Shown: positions 9,893-18,732, counted from the stretch's first letter. The stretch is 64,000 nucleotides of DNA from Dyella sp. C9 (GCF_003332825.1 NZ_QIRF01000003.1:248001-312000), one strand, 5' to 3'. The notes: a model not told the origin generated them from the letters alone. Numbers and translations: made by a program.

Positions 9893-10488
9893 CACTCGTA
9901 CTTCCAGTTGCGCCGCTTGCCTTCGGCCAGCCACTCCAGCGTGGAGGCCAGGCGTTTCTGCCGGGTGGCCTCGGTCTTGGTCTCGGTGATCCATTCGACG
10001 TATTCGCGCTGGGCGCTGGGCGGAAAACCCTCGTAGGTCTTGCGTGCAGCCGCGTGCTTGCGTTGGGCGAGCAGGGTGGCAAGGTCTTCCGGGAGCACCG
10101 GCGGCGGCTTGGCAGGCTTTGCCGCACGGGCCGGCTTTATACCGCTGTCCTTCAGCGCCACGGCCTTCCTGATCCGTGCAAGCAGGGTCTTCCTGGGCGG
10201 GAGATCCTCCAGCGACACGAGCTTGCCAAGCTGCCCCATGCCTTCGCCGGGTGGCTCACCGACGATGTCGCGACCCTGCCAGAAGCCGAAGCTGCAGTGC
10301 TGCTTGAACGCCGCCATGTTGCACAGGTTGCTGCCCTTGTAGCTGAAGAACGGCATGCTCCACTTGATGCTTTCCTCGACCTCGGGGCAGGCCTCGTGCA
10401 CGACGGTGCGCAGATGCTCGAGGATGGGCGCGGCAAACGGGGCCGACTTGGCGATATAGGCGTCGACGCGCGGATCGTGGCTGCCCAT
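9892..10488 (-). CDS. YdeI/OmpD-associated family protein with DUF1801 domain
   Basis: A 198-residue cytoplasmic protein. The N-terminal half (about residues 8-115) matches the DUF1801/YdhG fold, with the patterns VDAYIAKSAPFAAPILEHLR and IKWSMPFFSYKG. The C-terminal half (about residues 140-195) is the OmdA/YdeI segment with the hallmark FPPSAQREYVEWITETKTEA and a Lys/Arg-rich end. YdeI family members have been linked to resistance to cationic peptides and bacteriocins in enteric bacteria, but the biochemical role is unknown. It sits between GNAT genes, 9 bases after one and overlapping the next by one base, so it belongs to the same transcript. Confidence 0.85.
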   Translation of the reverse strand: MGSHDPRVDAYIAKSAPFAAPILEHLRTVVHEACPEVEESIKWSMPFFSYKGSNLCNMAAFKQHCSFGFWQGRDIVGEPPGEGMGQLGKLVSLEDLPPRKTLLARIRKAVALKDSGIKPARAAKPAKPPPVLPEDLATLLAQRKHAAARKTYEGFPPSAQREYVEWITETKTEATRQKRLASTLEWLAEGKRRNWKYE

Positions 10489-10497
10489 GGCGATACC

Positions 10498-10983
10498 TCA
10501 CAGCTCGCGGATGAAGAACTTGTCGCAACTGAAATGGCCGGTGCCGCCCATCGGGGCATCCAGCGTGGTGAAGCCATGACGACGATACAACGTCTGTGCC
10601 GCATCCATGCCGGTCAGCGTCTCCAGGTAGCAGCGACGGAAGCCGTGCGCACGCGCCGCATCCAGGCAGCGCAGCATCATGGCGCTGCCGGCGCCCAGGC
10701 CGCGGGCCTCCGGCAGGAAATACATCTTGCGCAGCTCGCAGACGCCGGCATCGCCACCCTCCAGCGGGGCGACGCCGCCGCCACCGATCACCTGGCCGTC
10801 GCGCTCCACCACGAAATAGGCACTGCGTGGACGCGCATAGGCCTCGTGCATGCTGTCCACTTCGGCATCGTGGATGGCGAAGCCAGGGCCATCGGCGCCG
10901 AACTCGGGCATGACCGTGCGGATGATGCTGGCGACAGCGGCGTTGTCGCGCTGTTCGATGGGACGGATCCGGAAATTGCTCAT
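10498..10983 (-). CDS. GNAT N-acetyltransferase
   Basis: A 161-residue GNAT enzyme. The N-terminus MSNFRIRPIEQRDNAAVASI is typical, and the acetyl-CoA-binding loop is MYFLPEARGLGAGSAMM at about residues 88-104. It continues into CYLETLTGMDAAQTLYRRHGF, the usual end of the fold. Its ATG overlaps the stop of the upstream amidohydrolase gene by four bases. It resembles uncharacterised GNATs related to phosphinothricin-type and amino-acid acetyltransferases. It is the first of three GNAT genes in this run and is not close to the other two in sequence, so this is not a recent local duplication. The substrate is unknown. Confidence 0.85.
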   Translation of the reverse strand: MSNFRIRPIEQRDNAAVASIIRTVMPEFGADGPGFAIHDAEVDSMHEAYARPRSAYFVVERDGQVIGGGGVAPLEGGDAGVCELRKMYFLPEARGLGAGSAMMLRCLDAARAHGFRRCYLETLTGMDAAQTLYRRHGFTTLDAPMGGTGHFSCDKFFIREL

Positions 10984-12299
10984 GGCGTGGCTTGTGGTGT
11001 GCGGTAGACCGTGCCGTCCTTCATCACGAAGGCGACATGCCGTAGGTCGTCGATATGCGTGCTCGGGTCGCCGGTGAAGGCGGCGAGGTCCGCGCGCATG
11101 CCCGGCGCGATGCGGCCGAACTTGTCCTGCTGGCGCAGGATCCGCGCAGCCACGTCGGTGGCCGCGTGCAGCGCCTGCGGCGCCGTCATGCCGTCGCGCA
11201 CCATGTTGGCCGGCTCGCGCCAGTTGTCGCCGTGGGCGAACACGCCCACGTCGCTGCCGTTGCCGATGGTGACGCCAAGCTTCAGCGCGGTGCGGAAGGC
11301 GCGCTCGGCATCCTTCATGCGCGCGGTAGGCTCGCTCTGGCCGGGGACGTAATGCTCGAAGTACTGGGCAGTCGACTCCACCGCGGTAAGCGTGGGTTCG
11401 TAGGCGGTGCCATGTTGCTTGAGCAGGCGGAAGGTCGACTCGCTAGCGCCGTAGCCGTGCTCGATGCTGTCCACGCCCGCTTCCACCGCCAGGCGTACGC
11501 CTTCGTCACTGGAGGCATGCGCGGCCACCGGCCGACCCGACAGGTGGGCGGTGTCCACGATCGCCTTCATCTCCGCCAGCGACAGCGTGGGCTGGGTGCT
11601 GCCGTCGACACCCACGCGGTAGTCCGCATAGAGCTTGATCCAGTCGGCGCCGCGCCCGGCCTGCTCGCGGGTGGCACGGATCGCTTCGTCCACGCCACTG
11701 ACCTCCTGCGCGCCGCTGGGCAGGTCCATGTCGGGACGAAAACCGCGCGGACCCGGGCCATAGCTGGCCGTGGCGACGATGGCGCGCGTGGCGATGAACA
11801 TGCGCGGGCCGGGGATCATGCCCTCGTCGATCGCGCGCTTGATCGAGACGTCGGCGTAACCCGCGCCCTCGGTGCCCAGGTCGCGCAAGGTGGTGAAACC
11901 AGCCAGCAAGGTGGCGCGCGCATGTGCAGCGGCCTCCAGCGTGCGGTAATCCTGCGGTTCCTTCAGCACCTGGTCGTTCCACAGCGTCTCGTTGTACGGA
12001 TGCAGGAACACATGCGAATGCAGGTCGATCAGGCCCGGCGTGAGCGTGGTGCCGGGCAGCGCGATGCGCTGGGTGCCGGCGGGCGCGTGCAGGCTGGCCT
12101 CGGGGCCCACGGCGCTGATCGCACCGTCGTGCACCAGCACGGCCCAGCCGCTGCGTGCCATATCGCCTTCGGCCGTCCATACCCGGTCGGGTACCAGCAG
12201 CACGTCGCCCTTGGGCGGGGCGACCGTGGTCGCCGCGGCTCCTGCCATCCACAGGGCAGCCATCCAGCCTGCCCACCGTTTATGCCGACTCCATCCCAT
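10980..12299 (-). CDS. Exported metal-dependent amidohydrolase (imidazolonepropionase-like)
   Basis: A 439-residue member of the amidohydrolase superfamily related to imidazolonepropionase-like and Xaa-Pro-dipeptidase-like secreted hydrolases. An N-terminal signal-like segment (residues 4-28) precedes the domain. Metal-binding features are the HSHVF motif after GLIDL, a His in AAHASSDEG, a His in SIEHGYG, and an Asp in GNGSDVGVF. The ATG at 12299 was chosen because GGGGAG lies 6 bases upstream and because it gives the signal peptide; the frame stays open further upstream without support. It is followed with a four-base overlap by a GNAT gene. It probably hydrolyses a cyclic amide or a dipeptide in the periplasm. 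Confidence 0.85.
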   Translation of the reverse strand: MGWSRHKRWAGWMAALWMAGAAATTVAPPKGDVLLVPDRVWTAEGDMARSGWAVLVHDGAISAVGPEASLHAPAGTQRIALPGTTLTPGLIDLHSHVFLHPYNETLWNDQVLKEPQDYRTLEAAAHARATLLAGFTTLRDLGTEGAGYADVSIKRAIDEGMIPGPRMFIATRAIVATASYGPGPRGFRPDMDLPSGAQEVSGVDEAIRATREQAGRGADWIKLYADYRVGVDGSTQPTLSLAEMKAIVDTAHLSGRPVAAHASSDEGVRLAVEAGVDSIEHGYGASESTFRLLKQHGTAYEPTLTAVESTAQYFEHYVPGQSEPTARMKDAERAFRTALKLGVTIGNGSDVGVFAHGDNWREPANMVRDGMTAPQALHAATDVAARILRQQDKFGRIAPGMRADLAAFTGDPSTHIDDLRHVAFVMKDGTVYRTPQATP

Positions 12300-12366
12300 C
12301 ACAAGCTCCCCGCTGGCAAGAAGCCCGATTCTAGCGAGGCATGCCCGGCCTCCGCGAGGCCGAGGG

Positions 12367-12732
12367 TCAGGGCGAGATGCTGGCCACCTGTTGCGCGCAC
12401 TCGGCGGCGGCCGCTGCCTTGGCGGTAACACAGCTGGCGAAATCGGCCGGCAGCTGGGTGACCATCAGCGTGTCGCCTTCGCGCATGCTGAAGGTGGTGA
12501 GCGGCGGGTTGCAGCCGTTGCCGCTGGTGGCGCAGCTGCGCGGCAGCACCGTGTAGTGACACACCCCGGACTTGCTGCGCAGGCAGCGGAAGGTGGCCAG
12601 CGGGCCGACGATGCGGATCTGGCTGTCGATCACGTCCACGCCGTCGACCATCGAGTGCATTACGATGGTGCGGCCTCGGTCACAGCCGGTAAGCACCAGC
12701 AACAGCGAACACAGCAGAATCAACTTGTTCAT
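12367..12732 (-). CDS. Small predicted lipoprotein, unknown function
   Basis: A 121-residue protein with a lipoprotein signal: MNKLILL, then a hydrophobic run ending in the lipobox LTGC with Cys17. The mature part contains five further cysteines (in FRCLRSKSGVCHYTVLPRSC, GNGCNP, FASCV and AECAQQ), which suggests disulfides in the periplasm. No known domain is recognised. It lies 45 bases after the response-regulator gene and 67 bases before the amidohydrolase, in the same direction, and could share a transcript with either. Confidence 0.7.
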   Translation of the reverse strand: MNKLILLCSLLLVLTGCDRGRTIVMHSMVDGVDVIDSQIRIVGPLATFRCLRSKSGVCHYTVLPRSCATSGNGCNPPLTTFSMREGDTLMVTQLPADFASCVTAKAAAAAECAQQVASISP

Positions 12733-12777
12733 GACGACCTCGGGTAAGGCAAGCTTGAGCGTGGCCTCGACGGAGGC

Positions 12778-13542
12778 TCACATGTTGCGGAACAAGGCCA
12801 TGAAGGGCTGGCTCACCACCAGGGTTTCCGGACGCTGCTTCAGGCGCAGTGTGCCCTTGCCGGTGTCGTCGCGGACGATGGAAGCCACGGCCTTGAGGTT
12901 GACGATGGTGGAACGGTGGATCTGCTTGAACAGGGTGGGATCGAGCCGGCTGGCCAGCTCGCGGACCGACGTGCGCAACAACACTTCGCCTTCCGCGGTC
13001 ACCGCCACGGTGTACTTGTTGTCGGCCCGGAAATAGGCGACGTCGTCCACCATGATCAGGCGCGTCTCGCGGCCGTGGCTGGCGGTGATCCAGGTCAGCG
13101 GCTCGCTGCCGGGTGCGCGCTCGGCGGCCAGGTCGCGGAACAGTGCGGCGAGCGCAATGGCATCCATCGGCGGCGCTTCGCGACGTGCCTTCAGGCGCTG
13201 CACGGTGGCGGCGAGGCGATCGGGCTTGATCGGCTTGAGCAGGTAATCCACCGCGCCGCGCTCGAATGCATCGATGGCGTACTGGTCGTAGGCGGTGGTG
13301 AACACCAGCTGCGTCGTGGGGCTGGTTTCGGCGGCGGCCGCCGCCACGTCCATCCCGCTGAGACCGGGCATGCGGATATCCAGGAAGGCCACGTCGGGGC
13401 GGTGCTCGTCGATGGCTTCCAGCGCGCTGGCGCCGTCCTCGCACTCGGCCAAGATCTCCAGCTCCGGCCACACCTGCGCCAGCAGGTCGCGCAGGGCGGT
13501 GCGCAGCAGGGCTTCGTCTTCGGCAAGGATGGCGGTGGTCAC
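12778..13542 (-). CDS. LytTR-family response regulator
   Basis: A 254-residue two-component regulator. The receiver domain covers residues 1-120 with acidic residues E8 and D9, the phosphoacceptor Asp55 in FLDIRMPG, a Thr in FTTAYDQYA and the Lys in LLKPIKPD. The C-terminal LytTR DNA-binding domain covers about residues 150-254 and contains YFRADNKYT and KQIHRSTIVNL. The GTG start at 13542 overlaps the kinase stop (GTGA) and has GGGAG upstream; the longer frame is only the kinase gene in another frame. It is co-transcribed with the LytS-type kinase. Targets cannot be seen here. Confidence 0.92.
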   Translation of the reverse strand: MTTAILAEDEALLRTALRDLLAQVWPELEILAECEDGASALEAIDEHRPDVAFLDIRMPGLSGMDVAAAAAETSPTTQLVFTTAYDQYAIDAFERGAVDYLLKPIKPDRLAATVQRLKARREAPPMDAIALAALFRDLAAERAPGSEPLTWITASHGRETRLIMVDDVAYFRADNKYTVAVTAEGEVLLRTSVRELASRLDPTLFKQIHRSTIVNLKAVASIVRDDTGKGTLRLKQRPETLVVSQPFMALFRNM

Positions 13543-14804
13543 GGTGTGCTCTCCCGGCTCGTGCCTGCGGGCTTCAGCGGCACGGTGATGGTGCTGGCCA
13601 CGCCTTCGGGCGCATTGCTCACCACGGAGAGCGAGGCGGCGGCGCCGTAGATCAGGCGCAGGCGTTCGCGCACGTTCTTCAGGCCGATGCCGGTGCCGCT
13701 GGTGGCGTCGCTGAAGCCTCGGCCATCGTCGGCCACGGTGATCGCCACCACGCCATCGTCGCGGCGCGCGATGATCCACACCGTGCCGCCGCCGGGCTTG
13801 GGTTCCAGGCCGTGCTTGATCGCGTTCTCCACCAAGGTCTGCAGCATCATCGGCGGCAGCGGCAAGCTGCGCAGCGTGTCGGGCACTTCGATCTGCAGCG
13901 ACAGGCGCGGACCCATGCGCAGCTTCATGATCTCCAGGTAGGCGCGCGTGCGTTCCAGCTCCTCGCCCAGGTTGGACAGTGCGTCATCGGTCAGCGGCAG
14001 CGAGTGGCGCAGGTACTGGATCAGGTGTCCCAGCATCTGGTCGGCCAGCGCGGGATCGGTGCGCGTGAGGTACTGCGCGCTGGCCAGCGTGTTGTAGAGG
14101 AAGTGTGGTTCCACCTGGGCATGCAGCAGGTTGAGCCGCGCCACGGTGCGTTCCTTCTCGCTCTCCGACTGCTGGGCGCGCTGTTGTTCCTGCCGGCGCT
14201 TCTCGGCGACGCGACGGGTGACGGCGCGGGTGATCGCCTCGGCGTTCTCCAGGTTGGTGCCGTCGTCCACGCGGAACCAGTCGCTCCACGCGGCCGCTTC
14301 CGGTTCGCAGATCAGGGTGATGCTGCTGCTGCCGTCGCCCGGGGTCACCGTGGCATAGATCTGGTTGCGCAGGTGGCCGAACCAGTTGGACGGGTTCAGC
14401 CGCCCAAACGGGCTGCGCCCATAGGCGAGGGGACGTTTGATCTTGGCGCGGATCTGCAGGCTGTCGTGCGCGCTTTCGACTTCCTCGGAGCGGGGCAGCT
14501 CGCGAATCGCCGCATCGAGCAGGTCGAAGGTCTCGCCAGCCTCGAAGGGCACTTCCACGCGGCGTCGCTGGCGGTTGCCCAGCGTATCCTCATCGATGTG
14601 GCCGGCGATCAGGCGAACGCGGCGCAGGTGCGAGACGGCACCGGTGACCACGCCCAGCAGGGCCAGGAACACCAGCAGCACGGCGAGGCCGCCGGTGTCG
14701 TGATGGCGGAACGGCCCGCTGTTGAAGATCAGCAGCGAGGCGAACAGCAGCACCAGGAACCATGCCACCACCAGGCGGACGACGAAGAACAGGCTCTTGA
14801 TCAC
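13539..14804 (-). CDS. LytS/YehU-type membrane sensor histidine kinase
   Basis: A 421-residue kinase. Two hydrophobic segments near residues 4-27 and 37-57 anchor it in the inner membrane. The His_kinase signature is HAQVEPHFLYNTLASAQYL, where the His in EPHFLYN is the expected phosphorylation site. The ATPase part has the N box LVENAIKHGLEP, the DDGRGF G1 box and GTGIGLKNVRERL. A basic, Glu-rich stretch of about 30 residues before the His box looks helical. The GTG at 14804 was chosen for the AGGGA 7 bases upstream and because the membrane segment starts at once. It overlaps the response-regulator gene by four bases. Confidence 0.9.
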   Translation of the reverse strand: MIKSLFFVVRLVVAWFLVLLFASLLIFNSGPFRHHDTGGLAVLLVFLALLGVVTGAVSHLRRVRLIAGHIDEDTLGNRQRRRVEVPFEAGETFDLLDAAIRELPRSEEVESAHDSLQIRAKIKRPLAYGRSPFGRLNPSNWFGHLRNQIYATVTPGDGSSSITLICEPEAAAWSDWFRVDDGTNLENAEAITRAVTRRVAEKRRQEQQRAQQSESEKERTVARLNLLHAQVEPHFLYNTLASAQYLTRTDPALADQMLGHLIQYLRHSLPLTDDALSNLGEELERTRAYLEIMKLRMGPRLSLQIEVPDTLRSLPLPPMMLQTLVENAIKHGLEPKPGGGTVWIIARRDDGVVAITVADDGRGFSDATSGTGIGLKNVRERLRLIYGAAASLSVVSNAPEGVASTITVPLKPAGTSRESTP

Positions 14805-14939
14805 GGCGTTATCCCTGACGGCGTTTTGACGGACGGAGCATACCCAGCCCCGGTGAGGATGGGCGGTGTTTTGCGACGGAGGCGGGAATGGGGCGACGAA
14901 ACCGCTGCTGGCCGGCATGAGCCTGTGCGGCCGGGGGAG

Positions 14940-15566
14940 CTAGCGCGGCCCGAACAGGGCGCGATGCGGTCCATGGCGGTGCCAATCCAGTACGTCCTCG
15001 GGCAGCCAGCGCTGCAGCGAAAGGCCCACCGCCTCGCACAGCGCCAGCGTGTCCAGCAGCGCCTGCTCGAAAGGCCCGGACAGGCCAGTGTATTCGCGTT
15101 CCAGCCGGGCCTGCGACAGCATCTGCTCACTCCAGCCATAGAGCGCGTCTGCGCGTTCGGTGAGCCGTAAGGCGAGCCAGTTTCGCAACGGCTGGTGCAC
15201 CGGCAGCGCCGCGTCCACGGCGAGTTGGTGGGCCAGGGTGGTGACTTCCTCGCCAACGCCCCGGTACCACTCGGTGTAGCCGGCGGCGGCCTCGGGTACG
15301 ACCAGCGGCGCGGGCGCGTGGTGCTCGGGCCATGCGGTCAGCAGGCGACGCTCGATGCGCCGCGCCAGCGCCACCTTGTCCGCCTCGACCAGCAGGGCGC
15401 GATCGAGGTCGAAGAACTCGAAGAAGCGGCGATGCAGGGTACGCAGCCGCTGCAGCGGCTCGCGTGAGAAGCCAACCTTCAGCAGGTCCTCGTCGCGGCA
15501 CGGCAGCACGTACACGTAGGCGCGGCCGCGCGAGGCGAAGCGGGGCTCGATGAAATCGTCATCCAT
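14940..15566 (-). CDS. GIY-YIG/T5orf172-like domain protein
   Basis: A 208-residue protein. The N-terminal 95 residues resemble the GIY-YIG-related T5orf172/MUG113 fold: the first strand RAYVYVLPC, then LLKVGFSREPLQRLRTLH with the conserved Arg, and later ADKVALARRIERRLL with the expected Glu. The exact GIY and YIG triplets are degenerate, as is common in this subfamily. The C-terminal half is helical and has no recognisable domain. It stands alone between the kinase gene and the HMG-CoA lyase gene, with gaps of 135 and 71 bases. Whether it is a nuclease is uncertain. Confidence 0.7.
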   Translation of the reverse strand: MDDDFIEPRFASRGRAYVYVLPCRDEDLLKVGFSREPLQRLRTLHRRFFEFFDLDRALLVEADKVALARRIERRLLTAWPEHHAPAPLVVPEAAAGYTEWYRGVGEEVTTLAHQLAVDAALPVHQPLRNWLALRLTERADALYGWSEQMLSQARLEREYTGLSGPFEQALLDTLALCEAVGLSLQRWLPEDVLDWHRHGPHRALFGPR

Positions 15567-15637
15567 GGCGATGTCCTGGGGATGGACTCGTCAGCATGAG
15601 GGGGGCGTCTCATGGCGGTGGACGCCGCACGCGGTCG

Positions 15638-16549
15638 TTACGCGGCGGTGCGCGCGCGCGTCACCCGGCTGGCGGTTTCCTTGTGCAGCTGGGCGGCGAG
15701 CCAGGCGCCGGTGGCGACCAGGATGTCCAGGTCGATGCCGGTGTGCAGGCCCAGGCCATGCAGCATGTACACCACGTCCTCGCTGGCCACGTTGCCGGTG
15801 GCGCCCTTGGCGTAGGGACAGCCGCCGGTGCCGGACACGGCGCTGTCGACCACGCGCACGCCTTCTTCCAGGCAGGCGAGGATATTGGCCAGTGCCTGGC
15901 CGTAGGTGTCGTGGAAGTGCACGGCCAATGCGGCCATGGGCACTTTCTGCGCCACGGCATGCAGCATGGCGCGTGCCTTGGCCGGCGTGCCGACGCCGAT
16001 GGTGTCGCCCAGCGACACCTCGTAACAGCCCAGCTCATGCAGGCGACGGGCTACACGCACCACATCGGTCACCGGCACCTCGCCCTGGTAGGGGCAGCCG
16101 AGCACGGTGGAGACATAGCCGCGTACTTTCACTCCATCGGCACGGGCGCGCTCCAGTACCGGCATGAAGCGCTCGATCGATTCGTCGATCGAGGCGTTGA
16201 TGTTCTTGCGGTTGAACGCCTCCGACGCGGCCGTGAACACCGCCACCTCGCTCACCCCCACGGCACGCGCGCGCTCGTAGCCCTGTTCGTTGGGCACCAG
16301 CACGGGATAGCTCACGCCCGGCACCTTGCGGATGCCCTGGTAGACCTCGGCGGCGTCGGCCATCTGCGGCACCCACTTGGGGCTGACGAAGCTGGTGGCC
16401 TCGATGCTCTGCAGGCCGGTGCTGGAGAGGCGGTCGATCAGCGCGATCTTCACGTCGGTCGGCAGCAGCGTCTTCTCGTTCTGCAGGCCGTCGCGCGCGC
16501 CGACCTCGACGATGCGGACATGATCAGTTTGTGCGGGAGAAGTATTCAT
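15638..16549 (-). CDS. liuE: Hydroxymethylglutaryl-CoA lyase
   Basis: A 303-residue enzyme cleaving 3-hydroxy-3-methylglutaryl-CoA to acetyl-CoA and acetoacetate, the last step of leucine degradation. It shows the family start VEVGARDGLQNE, the substrate and metal residues around FVSPKWVPQMAD, the HFHDTYGQALAN metal-binding motif and the active-site cysteine loop GTGGCPYAKGATGN. The length matches the family. The ATG at 16549 was chosen because a GAGAA sequence lies upstream and the preceding codons of the longer frame run into a repeat element. The carboxylase alpha gene lies upstream in the same direction, about 180 bases away. Confidence 0.95.
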   Translation of the reverse strand: MNTSPAQTDHVRIVEVGARDGLQNEKTLLPTDVKIALIDRLSSTGLQSIEATSFVSPKWVPQMADAAEVYQGIRKVPGVSYPVLVPNEQGYERARAVGVSEVAVFTAASEAFNRKNINASIDESIERFMPVLERARADGVKVRGYVSTVLGCPYQGEVPVTDVVRVARRLHELGCYEVSLGDTIGVGTPAKARAMLHAVAQKVPMAALAVHFHDTYGQALANILACLEEGVRVVDSAVSGTGGCPYAKGATGNVASEDVVYMLHGLGLHTGIDLDILVATGAWLAAQLHKETASRVTRARTAA

Positions 16550-16627
16550 CGCGCGTTCTCGTGAAGAGTGTGGCCATGAATGGCCACATTTTTTCGTCAG
16601 ACGACATCGGGACCAGCGGCCTTGGGC

Positions 16628-16712
16628 CATCATTCCTGCTCAGGCAGGCATCCAGTGACGCTGCATTCGCCTGGCCTACAAACTGGATCCCAGCCTGCGC
16701 TGGGATGACAGG
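16628..16712. repeat. Paired intergenic palindromic (REP/BIME-like) element
   Basis: Two palindromic units face each other. Unit one is at 16631-16656, with the arms ATTCCTGC and GCAGGCAT. Unit two is at 16682-16711, with the arms ATCCCAGC and GCTGGGAT. Both are flanked by ATCCAGT/ACTGGAT, so the pair is an inverted repeat. Translation of the minus strand gives PAQAGIQ, a known sign of this repeat class in Xanthomonadales and Neisseria. It sits between the liuD stop and the liuE start and could end transcription or stabilise the mRNA. Confidence 0.75.
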
Positions 16713-16728
16713 CAAAACCGCCGATTCC

Positions 16729-18732
16729 TCACTGCTCGGGGCTAAAGCGCACCAGCACAGCATCGGCCTCGACGAAGTCACCCTGCGTGGCGCTCACGCT
16801 CTCGATGGTGCCGGCGCGCGGTGCTTTCAATGCCAGCTCCATCTTCATCGCTTCCATGACCAGCAGTTCCTGGCCTTCCTCCACGTGGTCGCCGGGCTGG
16901 GCCTTCACCAGCACGATGCGGCCGGGCATCGGTGCCGTCACCTGGTTGCCACCACCGGCTTCCTTGGACTGCCAGGCAAACGCAGTGGCGCGTTCGAAGC
17001 TGTGGCGGTTTCCGTCGGCGTCGTGCACGGTGACACGCGCGCCGTCGACACGCAGCGGCAGGCGCTGCGATTCGCCATCGAAGCGGGCGCTCAGCGATTC
17101 GCCGTCATGGCGCGCACCACGCACCTCGGTGCTGGTGCCGCCATGGCAGAGCCGATAGTCGCCATCGTGGCCATAGGCTTCGATTTCGAAGCGTTGGCCG
17201 TGCAGGGCCAGCGCCACGATGCGCTTGCCGGCATGACCCACGCGCCAGGCATCGGCGCGCGACCATGGCGAGTAGGGGTCGGTGCCGGTGCTGGCCTGCA
17301 CACCGACGGCCTGCTCGTCATGCAGCAGGGCAGCGGTGGCCGCGGCGAACAGCACGCGATCGGCGGGCGCCACGTTGCCGGCCAGGAATTCGTCGAGATG
17401 GCGGTCGAGATAGCCGGTGTCGATGCGGCCTTCGACCACCGCCGGGTGACGCGACAGTCGCTCGAGGAAGGCCACGTTGGATTTCGGTCCCACGATCTCG
17501 CAGGCCGCCAGCGCCTCGCGCAGGCGCTGCAAGGCCTGTGGGCGATCCGTATCCCACACGATCAGCTTGGCGATCATCGGGTCGTAGAAGATGGTGACGG
17601 TATCGCCCTCGATGACGCCACCATCCAGGCGCACGTGGCGCGACGGCGCGGGCAGCCGCAGCCTGAGCAGCTTGCCCGAGCCGGGCAGGAAATTCTGGTC
17701 CGGGTCTTCCGCGTAGAGGCGCACCTCGATGGCGTGGCCGTGCGCGTGGATCTGGTCCTGCGTCAGCGGCAAGGGCTGGCCGGCGGCGATGCGCAGCTGC
17801 CATTCCACCAGGTCCAGCCCCAGGGTTTCCTCGGTGACCGGATGCTCCACCTGCAGGCGCGTGTTCATCTCCATGAAGAAGAACGCGCCGTCCTGGCCCA
17901 CGATGAATTCCACCGTACCCGCGCCGATGTAGTTCACCGCCTTGGCCGCGGCCACCGCGGCGGCGCCCATGGCGGAGCGACGCGCAGCGTCGAGGAAGGG
18001 CGAGGGCGTTTCCTCCAGCACCTTCTGGTAACGGCGCTGCGCGGAGCATTCGCGCTCGTTGAGATGGATGACGTTGCCCTGGCTGTCGCCGAACACCTGG
18101 AACTCGATGTGGCGCGGATGCTCGACGTAGCGCTCGAGGATGACGCGGGTATCGCCAAACGAACTGGCCGCCTCGCGCTGCGCGGAAGCGAGTGCTCCGG
18201 CGAACTCGCCCTCGCTGCGCACGATGCGCATGCCCTTGCCGCCGCCACCAGCAGCCGCCTTGATCATCAGCGGGAAGCCGGTGCGGCGGGCTTGTTCGGC
18301 CAACACCTCCGGCGACTGGTCCTCGCCGTGGTAGCCGGGCACCAGCGGCACCTGGTGCTTCTCCATCAGCGCCTTGGCGGCGGCCTTTGAGCCCATGGCG
18401 TCGATGCTTTCCGGGCGCGGCCCGATGAAGGCGATGCCGGCGTCGGTGCATGCCCGCGCAAACGCGGTGTTCTCTGACAGGAAGCCGTAGCCCGGGTGGA
18501 TGGCCTGCGCACCGCTTTTGCGCGCCACTTCCAGGATGGCATCGCCACGCAGGTAGGATTCATTCGGACGCGGGCCACCGATGGGCCACGCTTCATCGGC
18601 CAGGCGCACATGCTGCGCGTTGGCATCGGCTTCCGAATAGACCGCGATGGTGTGGATGCCCAGGCGCCGGCAGGTCCGTATCACGCGACAGGCAATCTCG
18701 CCGCGGTTGGCAATGAGTACGCGCTCGAACAT
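16729..18732 (-). CDS. liuD: Methylcrotonyl-CoA carboxylase, biotin-carrying alpha subunit
   Basis: A 667-residue biotin-dependent carboxylase subunit. Biotin carboxylase occupies residues 1 to about 445: IANRGEIACRVIRTCRRLG at the start, the ATP-grasp loop AGGGGKGMR, and EMNTRLQVEHPVTE. A BT-type linker domain follows, and the biotinyl domain is C-terminal with Lys630 in the EAMKME motif. It carboxylates 3-methylcrotonyl-CoA together with the beta subunit, which here lies far away at 36023-37630. The order next to HMG-CoA lyase and the AUH-like hydratase favours methylcrotonyl-CoA over propionyl-CoA as substrate. The ATG at 18732 has GGAAA 4 bases upstream. Confidence 0.93.
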   Translation of the reverse strand: MFERVLIANRGEIACRVIRTCRRLGIHTIAVYSEADANAQHVRLADEAWPIGGPRPNESYLRGDAILEVARKSGAQAIHPGYGFLSENTAFARACTDAGIAFIGPRPESIDAMGSKAAAKALMEKHQVPLVPGYHGEDQSPEVLAEQARRTGFPLMIKAAAGGGGKGMRIVRSEGEFAGALASAQREAASSFGDTRVILERYVEHPRHIEFQVFGDSQGNVIHLNERECSAQRRYQKVLEETPSPFLDAARRSAMGAAAVAAAKAVNYIGAGTVEFIVGQDGAFFFMEMNTRLQVEHPVTEETLGLDLVEWQLRIAAGQPLPLTQDQIHAHGHAIEVRLYAEDPDQNFLPGSGKLLRLRLPAPSRHVRLDGGVIEGDTVTIFYDPMIAKLIVWDTDRPQALQRLREALAACEIVGPKSNVAFLERLSRHPAVVEGRIDTGYLDRHLDEFLAGNVAPADRVLFAAATAALLHDEQAVGVQASTGTDPYSPWSRADAWRVGHAGKRIVALALHGQRFEIEAYGHDGDYRLCHGGTSTEVRGARHDGESLSARFDGESQRLPLRVDGARVTVHDADGNRHSFERATAFAWQSKEAGGGNQVTAPMPGRIVLVKAQPGDHVEEGQELLVMEAMKMELALKAPRAGTIESVSATQGDFVEADAVLVRFSPEQ

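Noticed and set aside
16524..16781. An 85-codon minus-strand frame containing PAQAGIQ
   Set aside because: The motif comes from translating the intergenic palindromic repeat and is not a protein sign.
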